The position numbers and the translations under genes were made by a program. From assembly GCA_019746135.1 (NCBI GenBank), contig JAIESI010000054.1, positions 25,740 through 89,739 on the forward strand: a stretch of 64,000 nt of DNA, written 5' to 3'. This stretch comes from Xanthobacteraceae bacterium (lineage in GTDB: Bacteria > Pseudomonadota > Alphaproteobacteria > Rhizobiales > Xanthobacteraceae). Position 1 is the stretch's first letter, and each line of letters begins with the position of its first letter. The notes below the pieces were generated by a model. It was given only the letters and a program-made list of their open reading frames with translations, was not told the origin of the DNA and searched no databases. This document shows positions 53,495 to 60,975 of the stretch, one piece after another.

Positions 53495-53755
53495 ATGTGC
53501 ATAGTGCCAGACTTTGGCCGAAATCGCCCGGGGAATCTCCCAAGCAAAAGCCATGGACGTTCAAGCCTGCGCGTATCCGCATATCAGGCATGGGCCCAAC
53601 ATCGGTGCGCAGCCCAAGCATCAAAGGGCCAGCCGCAGCAACAATTTGCATGACTTCGGGTCATTGCCTCGGCCGCGTGGGCCGTGGAAGATGGGACGAA
53701 GCCGCAACAAAGCGGCAATTCAATGCAATCGATGCGTCCTGTTTGGGGAAATGCC

Positions 53756-54460
53756 GTGCCCGAAATCAAAGTCATCAGCAGCACCGCGATGAAGACGTCG
53801 CTCGACGACCTCACCGCGGCGTTCGAGCGCGCGTGCGGGCACACGCTCGCCCTGTCCTTCGGACCCTCGGCGCGGATCAAGAAGCAGGTCGCCGACGGCG
53901 AGCCAAACGACGTCACGATCGCGACCGACAAGGGCATCGACGAACTGATCGCGCAGGGCCGGATCGTGGCGGGCTCCCGCGCCGACCTCGCGCGCTCGGC
54001 CATGGCGCTCGCCGTGCAGAAGGGCGCGCCGAAGCCCGACATTTCGTCGGCGGAAAAATTCAAGGCGGCGATGCTCGCGGCGAAATCGCTCGGCATGAGC
54101 AATCCGGTCGGCGGCGGCCAGAGCGGCGCCAACCTGGTGGCGATCTTCGAGCGGCTCGGCATCGCCGAGGCGATGAAGCCGAAGTGCTTCTACGGCCCCG
54201 GCGGGCCGGCCGGACTGATCGGCAACTATCTCGTGCGCAAAGAGATCGAGGTCGGCATCCAGCAACTGCCGGAGCTGATGGCGGTGCCGGGCATCGACAT
54301 CGTCGGCCCGCTGCCGCCGGACATCCAGAACATGACGGTGTTCTCGGCAGGCGTTTCGACGGCGGCAAAGAACGCCGACGGCGCCCGGGCGCTGATCCGA
54401 TTTCTGGCCACGCCCGCCGCCAGGGCCGCGATCAAGTCGAGGGGCCTCGAAGCAGGCTGA
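53756..54460 (+). CDS. ModA-like extracellular-type substrate-binding domain protein without signal peptide
   Basis: 234 residues from GTG 53756, which has GGGGA six bases upstream. In-frame ATGs at 53723 and 53732 would add only MQSMRPVWGNA-type residues, which do not form a signal peptide. The protein aligns along its length with the next two: VISSTAMKTSLDDLTAAFERACGH, FGPSARIKKQVADGEPNDVTI, MALAVQKGAPKPDIS, and the end ALIRFLATPAARAAIKSRGLE. The fold is the molybdate-binding (type II PBP) kind. Lacking an export signal it may be cytoplasmic, or the true start may be elsewhere. It is first of three tandem paralogues. Confidence 0.75.
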   Translation: MPEIKVISSTAMKTSLDDLTAAFERACGHTLALSFGPSARIKKQVADGEPNDVTIATDKGIDELIAQGRIVAGSRADLARSAMALAVQKGAPKPDISSAEKFKAAMLAAKSLGMSNPVGGGQSGANLVAIFERLGIAEAMKPKCFYGPGGPAGLIGNYLVRKEIEVGIQQLPELMAVPGIDIVGPLPPDIQNMTVFSAGVSTAAKNADGARALIRFLATPAARAAIKSRGLEAG

Positions 54461-54473
54461 AGCGGAGGTTGGC

Positions 54474-55238
54474 ATGCGCCGGATGGCTTTTGCCGCAGCG
54501 GTCGCGCTCGGCGTTTCCGCCGGCGCTCATGCGGAGGCCGCCGAGATCAACGCCTTCGTGTCCACCGCCGTCAAAGCCGCGACCGACGAAATCCTCCCCG
54601 CCTTCGAGCGCGCCAACGGCCACACCATCCGCGCAAGCTATGCGCCGTCCGGCGCACTGGTGCCGCGCTTCCTCAAAGGCGAGCCGGTCGACATTTTCGT
54701 CACCGATGCGCCGGCGCTCGACGACCTGATCAGGCAGGGCAAGATCGCGGGCGGCCGGGTCGATCTCGTCCGCACCGGCCTAGCCATCGCCGTGAAGAAA
54801 GGCGCGCCGCGGCCGGACGTCTCGACGCCCGAGGCTCTGAAGCGCGCGCTCATGGCGACGAAATCGGTCGGCCACGCCTCGCCCGCCGGCGGCAGCATCA
54901 CCGGCGGTCACGTGCAGTGGGTGTTCCGCCAGCTCGGCATTGCCGACGAGGTGACGCCGAAGGTGAAGATGTCGATGGGCGGGCCGAACAGCCGCGTCAG
55001 CGTCCTGGTGTCGAGCGGACAGGCCGAGATCGGCCTGCAGCAGGCCTCGGAGCTTTACGACAATCCCGAGGTCGAGGTGATCGGCATGCTGCCGGCCGGC
55101 CTGCAGCAGACCACGCAATATTCCGCCGGCATCACCACCAACGCCAGGGAAGCCACGGCCGCCAAGGCGATGATCGAGGCGCTGACCACGCCGCAGGCGA
55201 AAGCGATCTACCAGGCCAAAGGGCTCGAGCCCAACTGA
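54474..55238 (+). CDS. ModA-like substrate-binding protein (second of three)
   Basis: 254 residues. Signal peptide RRMAFAAAVALGVSAGAHAEA; the mature part begins AEINAFVSTAVKAATDEILPA, matching the start of the first copy. Further features: SYAPSGALVPRFLKGEPVDIFVTD, DLVRTGLAIAVKKGAPRPDVS, SVGHASPAGGSITGGHVQWV, EVEVIGMLPAGLQQTTQYSAG, ALTTPQAKAIYQAKGLEPN. It resembles ModA/YvgL-type binding proteins, but no ABC ATPase or permease adjoins. It starts 13 bp after copy one and ends 13 bp before copy three, so one operon is likely. The ligand is unknown and need not be molybdate. Confidence 0.85.
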   Translation: MRRMAFAAAVALGVSAGAHAEAAEINAFVSTAVKAATDEILPAFERANGHTIRASYAPSGALVPRFLKGEPVDIFVTDAPALDDLIRQGKIAGGRVDLVRTGLAIAVKKGAPRPDVSTPEALKRALMATKSVGHASPAGGSITGGHVQWVFRQLGIADEVTPKVKMSMGGPNSRVSVLVSSGQAEIGLQQASELYDNPEVEVIGMLPAGLQQTTQYSAGITTNAREATAAKAMIEALTTPQAKAIYQAKGLEPN

Positions 55239-55251
55239 TGGGAGAAACGCC

Positions 55252-56001
55252 ATGCGCAAAATCCTGCTGGCCGCGGCGACGCTTCTGGTCGCGACAGGCG
55301 CGCAGGGTGCCGAGATCAAGGCGCTGATCACCACCGCGATGAACGAGGCGGTGATCGTGCTGGTGCCGGAGTTCGAGAAGGCCACCGGGCACAAGGTCGC
55401 GGTCAGCTATGACCCGTCCGGCGGGCTGGCGCGGCGGCTGCGCGGCGGCGAATTCGCCGACATGATCCTGGTCGCAAGCCCGGAGCTCGACAAGCTCATT
55501 GCCGAGGGCAAGGTGGTCAACCGCGTCGACGTCTCGCGCACCGGCATCGGCATCGCCGTCAAGAAAGGCGCACCGAGGCCCGACGTCTCGACGCCCGAGG
55601 CGCTCAAGCGCACGCTGCTCAATGCAAAATCCGTCGGCCACACCGCGCCGGCCGGCGGCGGCATCACCGCGCTGCACCTGCTGCGGACCTTCGAGAAGCT
55701 CGGCATTGCGAAGGAGGTCGCCGCGAAAACCAAGCTCGCGGCCGGCGGGCCGAACGGCCGCGTCTCGACGCTGATCGTGAGCGGCGAGGCGGAGATCGCG
55801 TTTCAGCAGGTGTCGGAGCTGATGTCGAACCCGGAGGTCGAGGTGATCGGCATGCTGCCCGACGAATTGCAGCAGATCACCATCAACTCGGCCGGCGTTA
55901 CCGCGGTCGCGAAGGAAGCCGACGCGGGGCGCGCGTTGATCGCGCATATGACGACGCCTGCGGCGCTGGCGCTGTACAAGACCAAGGGATTGGGGCTCTG
56001 A
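55252..56001 (+). CDS. ModA-like substrate-binding protein (third of three)
   Basis: 249 residues. Signal peptide RKILLAAATLLVATGAQGAE; mature part IKALITTAMNEAVIVLVPEFE, SYDPSGGLARRLRGGEFADMILV, RTGIGIAVKKGAPRPDVSTPEALKR, VGHTAPAGGGITALHLL, EVEVIGMLPDELQQITINSAG. It is closer to copy two than to copy one (shared KKGAPRPDVSTPEALKR and NPEVEVIGMLP). A GGGAGAAACGCC ribosome region precedes ATG 55252. This type of orphan ModA-like protein is common in Bradyrhizobium relatives, without known transport partners. Confidence 0.87.
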   Translation: MRKILLAAATLLVATGAQGAEIKALITTAMNEAVIVLVPEFEKATGHKVAVSYDPSGGLARRLRGGEFADMILVASPELDKLIAEGKVVNRVDVSRTGIGIAVKKGAPRPDVSTPEALKRTLLNAKSVGHTAPAGGGITALHLLRTFEKLGIAKEVAAKTKLAAGGPNGRVSTLIVSGEAEIAFQQVSELMSNPEVEVIGMLPDELQQITINSAGVTAVAKEADAGRALIAHMTTPAALALYKTKGLGL

Positions 56002-56009
56002 GTTATACG

Positions 56010-56118
56010 CCGTCATTCCGGGGCGGCGCGAAGCGCCGAACCCGAAATCCATAACCACGGCTGCGGCGTATGGATCCCGGGTTCGGCCCTACGGGCCGCC
56101 CCCGGGATGACGCGGCGG
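56010..56118. repeat. Palindromic intergenic repeat (CGTCATTCCGGGG-type)
   Basis: From CGCCGTCATTCCGGGGCGGC to GGCCGCCCCCGGGATGACGCGGC the two ends pair over about 20 bases, with inner arms CGAACCCG/CGGGTTCG and AATCCATA/TATGGAT. The repeat sits between convergent genes. Dispersed palindromes with this wording are very common in Bradyrhizobium and allies, and a shorter relative lies at 17126-17158. It may double as a terminator for both sides. Confidence 0.75.
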
Positions 56119-56119
56119 G

Positions 56120-57079
56120 TCACTTGAACGCGCCCTTCTGGTCGAGCGCGCGCCATTTGGCGATCTCGGCACCGAGGAAGCTGCCGAGCTTCTCCGGCGG
56201 ACCACCGACGAAGCGATAGCCGAGCTGAACCTCGCGCTCGCGCATGTCCGGCATCGCCAGCACCTTCTCGATATCGGCGTTGACCTTGGCGATAACGGCC
56301 TTGGGCGTGCCCTTGGGCGCGAAGAAGCCGTACCAGCTCGACTCCTCCGGCATGTTGACGCCGACCTCGGTCAGCGTCGGGATCTCGGGCAGGAGCTTGG
56401 AGCGGGCCGGCCCGGAGAGCGCGAGCGCCCGCATCTTGCCCGCGCGGATGTTGCCGATCGAGCTGCCCATCGGGCCGAAGTTGATCTCGGTGCGGCCGGA
56501 CATCAGGTCGTTCATGCCCTGCGACATCTGGCTGTAGGGCACGTGCTGCATCCTGGTGCCGGTGACGTCCATGAACAGCACCGTCGAAAGGTGCGAGGTG
56601 GAGCCGATGCCGACGGAATAGTAATTCAGCTTGCCGGGATTGGCTTTGGCGTAGTCGACCACCTCCTGGATCGACTGGTACGGCGTCACCGCCGACACCT
56701 GGAACACCTCCTGCGAGCTTGCGACCAGGATGATCGGATCGAAGCTCGTCACCGGGTCGAAGGCGGTGGCGGGCGACAGCGTCACGTTGGTGGCGAGCGT
56801 CTGCGCGCCGAAGTGCAGGGTGTAGCCGTCGGGCTGCGCCGCGGCGGCCGCCGCCGCGCCGATGTTGCCGCTGCCGCCGGGACGGTTCTCGACCACGACC
56901 TGCTGGCCCCACATCTGGCTCAGCCGGTCGGCAATCAGGCGGCCGAGGATGTCGATCGCGCCCGCGGGCGAGAACGCAATGATCATTTTGACCGGCCGCG
57001 CCGGATAATCCTGGGCCGCGACGGGGCCGCCGAGACCGAGCAGCGCACAAACCGCCGCGGCAATCAAACGGCACTTCAT
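56120..57079 (-). CDS. Bug/TctC-family substrate-binding protein (tandem copy A)
   Basis: 319 residues. Signal peptide MKCRLIAAAVCALLGLGGPVAA; mature part DYPARPVKMIIAFSPAGAID, VENRPGGSGNIGAAAAAAAQPDGY, LNYYSVGIGSTSHLSTVLFM, MQHVPYSQMSQGMNDLMSG, LPEIPTLTEVGVNMPEESSWYG. It is strongly similar along its length to the next gene upstream (shared YTLHFGAQTL, SSWYGFFAPKGTPKA, and LGYRF-GGPP ends), so the two arose by tandem duplication; they are 14 bp apart on the same strand. Confidence 0.93.
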   Translation of the reverse strand: MKCRLIAAAVCALLGLGGPVAAQDYPARPVKMIIAFSPAGAIDILGRLIADRLSQMWGQQVVVENRPGGSGNIGAAAAAAAQPDGYTLHFGAQTLATNVTLSPATAFDPVTSFDPIILVASSQEVFQVSAVTPYQSIQEVVDYAKANPGKLNYYSVGIGSTSHLSTVLFMDVTGTRMQHVPYSQMSQGMNDLMSGRTEINFGPMGSSIGNIRAGKMRALALSGPARSKLLPEIPTLTEVGVNMPEESSWYGFFAPKGTPKAVIAKVNADIEKVLAMPDMREREVQLGYRFVGGPPEKLGSFLGAEIAKWRALDQKGAFK

Positions 57080-57093
57080 TGCGGCCTCCCGCT

Positions 57094-58074
57094 TCAGTTG
57101 GCCTTGAACGCGCCCTTCTTCGCCAGGTCATCCCACTTGGCGATCTCGCTCTTCAGATAATCGGCGAGCTTGTCCGGCGGGCCGCCGATGAAGCGGTAGC
57201 CGAGCGCCAGCTCCCTCTCGCGCATCTCCGGCGTGTCGATCACCGTCTGCAGGTCGCGGTTGACCTTGTCGATGATCGCCTTGGGCGTGCCCTTGGGCGC
57301 GAAGAAGCCGTACCAGCTCGACTCGTCCTTCATCGGCACGCCGATCTCGATCATGGTCGGCTGCTCCGGCAGGAGCTTCGAGCGCGCCGGCCCGTTCACC
57401 GCCAGCGCCCTCACCTTCCCCGAACGGACGTGCGGCAGCGAGCCGCCCGCGGTGGTGAACCAGATCTCGGTGCGGCCGGAGAAGATGTCGGCATAGGCCT
57501 GCGACATCTGGCTGTAGGGCACGTGCTGCATTTTCGTGCCGGTCACCTCCATGAACAGCACGGTGGCGAGGTGCGCGCTCGAACCGATGCCGACCGAGGC
57601 GTAATTCAGCTTTCCCGGATTGGCCTTCGCCGCATCGATGACGTCCTTCACGGACTTGTAGGGCGACTCGTTGGCCGCCATGAACACCTCGAGCGCGGTG
57701 CTCACCAGCATGATCGGCTCGAAGCTCGTCACCGGATGGAACGCGGTGCTCGGCGCCAGCGTCACGTTGGTGCCGAGCGTCTGCGCGCCGAAGTGCAGCG
57801 TGTAGCCGTCGGGCGCGGCCTGGGCTGCCGCGGCGGCACCGATATTGCCGCCGGCGCCCGGGCGATTCTCGACGATCACCTGCTGGCCCCACATGGCGCT
57901 GAGCTTGTCGGCGATCAGGCGGCCGAGCACGTCGATCGCACCGGCCGGCGAGAAGGCGATGATGATCTTGACCGGCCGGTTGGGGTAATCCTGTGACTGC
58001 GCCTCCGCTTTCGAACCCGGCCCCCAGAGCGCGCAGCCGGCCAGAAGAAGCGCGCCAACCCATCGCAATCGCAT
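57094..58074 (-). CDS. Bug/TctC-family substrate-binding protein (tandem copy B)
   Basis: 326 residues, paralogue of the downstream gene. Signal peptide RLRWVGALLLAGCALWG ending near SKAEAQ; mature part DYPNRPVKIIIAFSPAGAIDV, ENRPGAGGNIGAAAAAQAAPDGY, LNYASVGIGSSAHLATVLFM, MQHVPYSQMSQAYADIFSG and ESSWYGFFAPKGTPKAII. First gene of the pair. The ligand pocket segment differs from copy A (WFTTAGGSLPHVRSG versus FGPMGSSIGNIRAG), hinting at different substrates. Divergent from the Rieske/amidohydrolase genes (158 bp), which might act on the same compound. Confidence 0.93.
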   Translation of the reverse strand: MRLRWVGALLLAGCALWGPGSKAEAQSQDYPNRPVKIIIAFSPAGAIDVLGRLIADKLSAMWGQQVIVENRPGAGGNIGAAAAAQAAPDGYTLHFGAQTLGTNVTLAPSTAFHPVTSFEPIMLVSTALEVFMAANESPYKSVKDVIDAAKANPGKLNYASVGIGSSAHLATVLFMEVTGTKMQHVPYSQMSQAYADIFSGRTEIWFTTAGGSLPHVRSGKVRALAVNGPARSKLLPEQPTMIEIGVPMKDESSWYGFFAPKGTPKAIIDKVNRDLQTVIDTPEMRERELALGYRFIGGPPDKLADYLKSEIAKWDDLAKKGAFKAN

Positions 58075-58232
58075 CCCATCCTCCCTGAAACGTGCTGCCT
58101 TTGCGGCTTGCGACGCAGCATGACGGGCGGCCGGCTTGAAATCAACGCACCAGCCATGCGCCGGCCGTAAGCCCGTTGCCCGCCCGCGGGGCCGGGTCTA
58201 CCGTTCGAGCAAAACCAGTCACGGGGGAACGC

Positions 58233-58595
58233 ATGGCGGAGTGGTTCGTCGCGAAAAGCTCCGAACTGAAGGACGGCGACCGCAAGGTCGTGGTCGCGGG
58301 CCAGCGCGAGATCGGCGTGTTCCACAAGGACGGCGCGCTCTACGCCTACAGCAACAATTGTCTGCACCAGGGCGGCCCCGCCTGCGAGGGCATCCTGATC
58401 AACAACGTCGTCGACGTGATCGCGCCGGACCGCACCTATCAGGGCCAGACCTTCGGCGACGAGGTGCATTTCGTCTGCCCGTGGCACGGTTACGAGTATG
58501 ACCTGAAGACCGGCGAGATGATCGGCGACCGCAAGCAGAAGCTCCGCAAGTACGAGGTGATCCGGCGCGGCGACGACATCTACGTCGTCGCCTGA
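58233..58595 (+). CDS. Rieske [2Fe-2S] ferredoxin-type protein
   Basis: 120 residues. Cluster ligands Cys43-x-His45 (NNCLHQGGPACEG) and Cys82-x2-His85 (VCPWHGYEYD) match Rieske ferredoxins of dioxygenase systems. DLKTGEMIGDRKQKLRKYEV gives the usual C-terminal strand pattern. Start ATG 58233 has GGGGGAA upstream; in-frame residues before it are not credible. The amidohydrolase gene begins 33 bp later, so they are probably co-transcribed. It may deliver electrons to a monooxygenase, but no oxygenase subunit is in the window. Confidence 0.9.
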   Translation: MAEWFVAKSSELKDGDRKVVVAGQREIGVFHKDGALYAYSNNCLHQGGPACEGILINNVVDVIAPDRTYQGQTFGDEVHFVCPWHGYEYDLKTGEMIGDRKQKLRKYEVIRRGDDIYVVA

Positions 58596-58628
58596 ACACC
58601 AATACGCGCTCGAAGGGGAAGCACGGCC

Positions 58629-59831
58629 ATGGACATGCCACGCAGCGAAGTGCGTCCGGTTGAGTTCGACACCTTCTCGACGCCCAAGCATCTCGAGCAC
58701 GCCGCCGAACAGGCGCGGACGCGCAACTACCAGGATTTCCTGATCGTCGACGTCGACTCGCACCACTACGAGAACGAGTCCTACCTCGAGGTGTTCGAAT
58801 ACGTGGAGAATCCGGTGCTGCGCCGCGACCTGAAGGAAGGCGGCGGCCGGATCACCGGCGTGCTCAACTCGCAGGTCGGCTACCAGAACCTGTCCGGCCG
58901 CATCGTCCGCCAGAAGGGCCGCCGCATCGAGAAGTACAAGCCGGCGGCGCACAAGGACATCGCCATGACGCTCGGCTGGATGGATTCGATGGGCGTGGAC
59001 TACGCCTGTCTGTTCCCGACGCCGATGCTGTTCCTCGGATTGCACCCGCAGGTCGAGGTCGAGGTGCAGATGGCGCGCGCCTACAACCGCTGGCTCTGCG
59101 ACAAGATCCTGGCGCCGGAGCCGCGCATCGTCTCGATGCTGTATCTGCCGTTCAACGATCCGGAGGCCACCTACAAGGTGGTCAAGGAGTTCGGCGACAG
59201 GAAGGGCGTGGTCGGCTTCATGGTGACGTCACCGCGCTACAAGCCGGTGCACGACAACGCCTACATCAAGAGCTACGCGCTGCTCGAGGAGATGGGCAAG
59301 CCGATCTCGTTCCACGCCGCCTACAGCTGGGACGACCGCTCGCTGCAGACGACCAACCGCTTCATCTCGGTGCATGCGCTGGGCTTCATGTGGTACAACA
59401 TGGTGCACATGACCAACTGGGTCGTGAACGGGATGCCGGAGCGCTTCCCGAAGCTGAAGACCATGTGGATCGAGAGCGGCCTCACCTGGGCCTATTCGCT
59501 GATGCAGCGGCTCGACCACTCCTACATGATGCGGACGTCGGACTGCCCGCAGCTCAAGCGCAAGCCGTCGGAATACATGCGCGAGATGTACTACTCGACG
59601 CAGCCGATGGAGATGCCGGACGACAAGTCGATCCTCGAAGCGACGTTCAAGATGATCAACGCCGAGACCCAGCTCTGCTGGTGCTCGGACTACCCGCACT
59701 GGGACTTCGACCTGCCGAGCGTGATCTACGACCTGCCGTTCCTCAAGGAGCAGGCCAAGCGCAACATCCTGGGCGGCAACGCCGCGCGGCTGTTCAATCT
59801 CGATCCGAAGCCGGTGAAGAAGATTCCGTAG
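58629..59831 (+). CDS. Amidohydrolase 2 family protein (metal-dependent hydrolase/decarboxylase)
   Basis: 400 residues. TIM-barrel amidohydrolase of the ACMSD/gamma-resorcylate decarboxylase group: DFLIVDVDSHHYENES provides the first metal site (Asp41/Asp43/His45 region), ISFHAAYSWDD a barrel His, MWIESGLTWAYSLMQRLDHSY, and CWCSDYPHWDFDLPSVIYDL the terminal Asp. RNILGGNAARLFNLD is the typical C-terminal end. GAAGGGGAAGC precedes the ATG. Relatives decarboxylate or hydrolyse aromatic and cyclic acids. With the Rieske protein it suggests a ring-compound pathway; the substrate is not known. The 287 bp after it show no gene. Confidence 0.87.
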   Translation: MDMPRSEVRPVEFDTFSTPKHLEHAAEQARTRNYQDFLIVDVDSHHYENESYLEVFEYVENPVLRRDLKEGGGRITGVLNSQVGYQNLSGRIVRQKGRRIEKYKPAAHKDIAMTLGWMDSMGVDYACLFPTPMLFLGLHPQVEVEVQMARAYNRWLCDKILAPEPRIVSMLYLPFNDPEATYKVVKEFGDRKGVVGFMVTSPRYKPVHDNAYIKSYALLEEMGKPISFHAAYSWDDRSLQTTNRFISVHALGFMWYNMVHMTNWVVNGMPERFPKLKTMWIESGLTWAYSLMQRLDHSYMMRTSDCPQLKRKPSEYMREMYYSTQPMEMPDDKSILEATFKMINAETQLCWCSDYPHWDFDLPSVIYDLPFLKEQAKRNILGGNAARLFNLDPKPVKKIP

Positions 59832-60118
59832 CAAAACTCCAACACCCGGCGACAAATCGCCGTGGCGGACGCCACCCAGGCCCGTGTTCGCGACGAAATT
59901 GCCGGTTTGCACGGCAAATTTCAGAAAAATTTCAGAATGCCGTCCCCACCTTGTCAGGCCCGGACCGGGACGGCTCGATACGCATCGTGCTATTATCGAT
60001 GCGTGTGGAGCTATCCAAGGGGCCGGCAAGTTCTTTGGGCGCTCGGCGGGCGGGGACAACGTGATTAATTTTTGGTGAGTGGGGCTCACGCGCCGCCCGG
60101 AAATTCAGTGGAGAATCT

Positions 60119-60865
60119 GTGAAAATCAAAAGCACGATCGTTGTCGCAGCCGCGACAGGAGCAGCTTTTGCACCAAACGCCGAGGCGGCGCCGAAGCAGA
60201 CGAGCGCTGCGCCGGTGTGGAGCTGGACCGGCTTCTATGTCGGTGCGCATCTCGGCGGCGCATGGCAGGACGGCAAGACTGAGGGGCGGACGCAAGGGTC
60301 ATACGTCGGCGACACCGCCTGGTTCCCGTTCACCAACAAGACAACGCATTCGGGATTCATCGGCGGCGGCCAGATTGGCTACAACTGGCAGTCCGGAGCC
60401 TTCGTGTACGGACTGGAGGCCGATATCTCCGACTTTTCGGGTTCGGCATCGACCACTCAGACCGCGGGTCCCGCTGCGACTCCGGTGACCGTGACGTCCG
60501 AGAACCGGATCGGCTGGGTCGGCACCATCCGCGGCCGGGTGGGCGCGACGATCTTCAACACGACACTTCTCTACGCAACTGGCGGTTGGGCCTACGGACG
60601 TGTGAACAACGCCCACACCGAAGCCGGCGGCGGCCTGGTCGCAACCTGGCAGGAAAATACGACCAGGAGCGGTTACGTTGTCGGCGGTGGCATCGAACAC
60701 ATGATCGGGCCGAACTGGATTATCCGGCTGGAAGGCATGTACGTCGATCTCGGCAGCAAGACGCTGTCGACTCCGAACAGCGGCAGCTGCGTCAATGCAT
60801 GCGACCCCGTCGTGTTCTCGAACACGGCCACCATGGTCCGCGGCGCCGTCAACTACAAATTTTGA
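60119..60865 (+). CDS. Outer-membrane beta-barrel protein, Omp31/opacity-like porin family
   Basis: 248 residues. Start codon GTG 60119 with GTGGAG five bases upstream. Signal peptide KIKSTIVVAAATGAAFAPNAEA; then WSWTGFYVGAHLGGAWQDG, the standard opening of Rhizobiales Omp31-like barrels. Alternating strands follow (SGFIGGGQIGYNWQSGAFVYGLEADIS, IGWVGTIRGRVGA, LLYATGGWAYGRV, SGYVVGGGIEHMI, WIIRLEGMYVDLG), ending in a terminal Phe (VRGAVNYKF), needed for BAM-dependent assembly. The pair of Cys near the end (GSCVNACDP) may form a loop disulfide. A clear terminator follows. Confidence 0.92.
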   Translation: MKIKSTIVVAAATGAAFAPNAEAAPKQTSAAPVWSWTGFYVGAHLGGAWQDGKTEGRTQGSYVGDTAWFPFTNKTTHSGFIGGGQIGYNWQSGAFVYGLEADISDFSGSASTTQTAGPAATPVTVTSENRIGWVGTIRGRVGATIFNTTLLYATGGWAYGRVNNAHTEAGGGLVATWQENTTRSGYVVGGGIEHMIGPNWIIRLEGMYVDLGSKTLSTPNSGSCVNACDPVVFSNTATMVRGAVNYKF

Positions 60866-60898
60866 AGGCTTTTCATTAGCCGCACTCACTCACCGGAA

Positions 60899-60928
60899 AA
60901 TCCCGGGTTCGCCGCCCGGGATTGTTTG
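60899..60928 (+). terminator. Intrinsic terminator after the outer-membrane protein gene
   Basis: Perfect 9-bp stem AATCCCGGG / CCCGGGATT with a 7-base loop, followed by GTTTGTG. It lies 34 bp past the stop codon and fits an intrinsic terminator with a short T-rich tail. Confidence 0.7.
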
Positions 60929-60975
60929 TGCGGCATGATCAACCGAACCGACAGACGAGCGCAAAGCAACCGTCG

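Noticed and set aside
59832..60118. Small plus-strand frames between the amidohydrolase and outer-membrane protein genes
   Set aside because: Frames of about 65 codons overlap each other in different registers and have no ribosome sites; the stretch is best read as the promoter region of the barrel gene.
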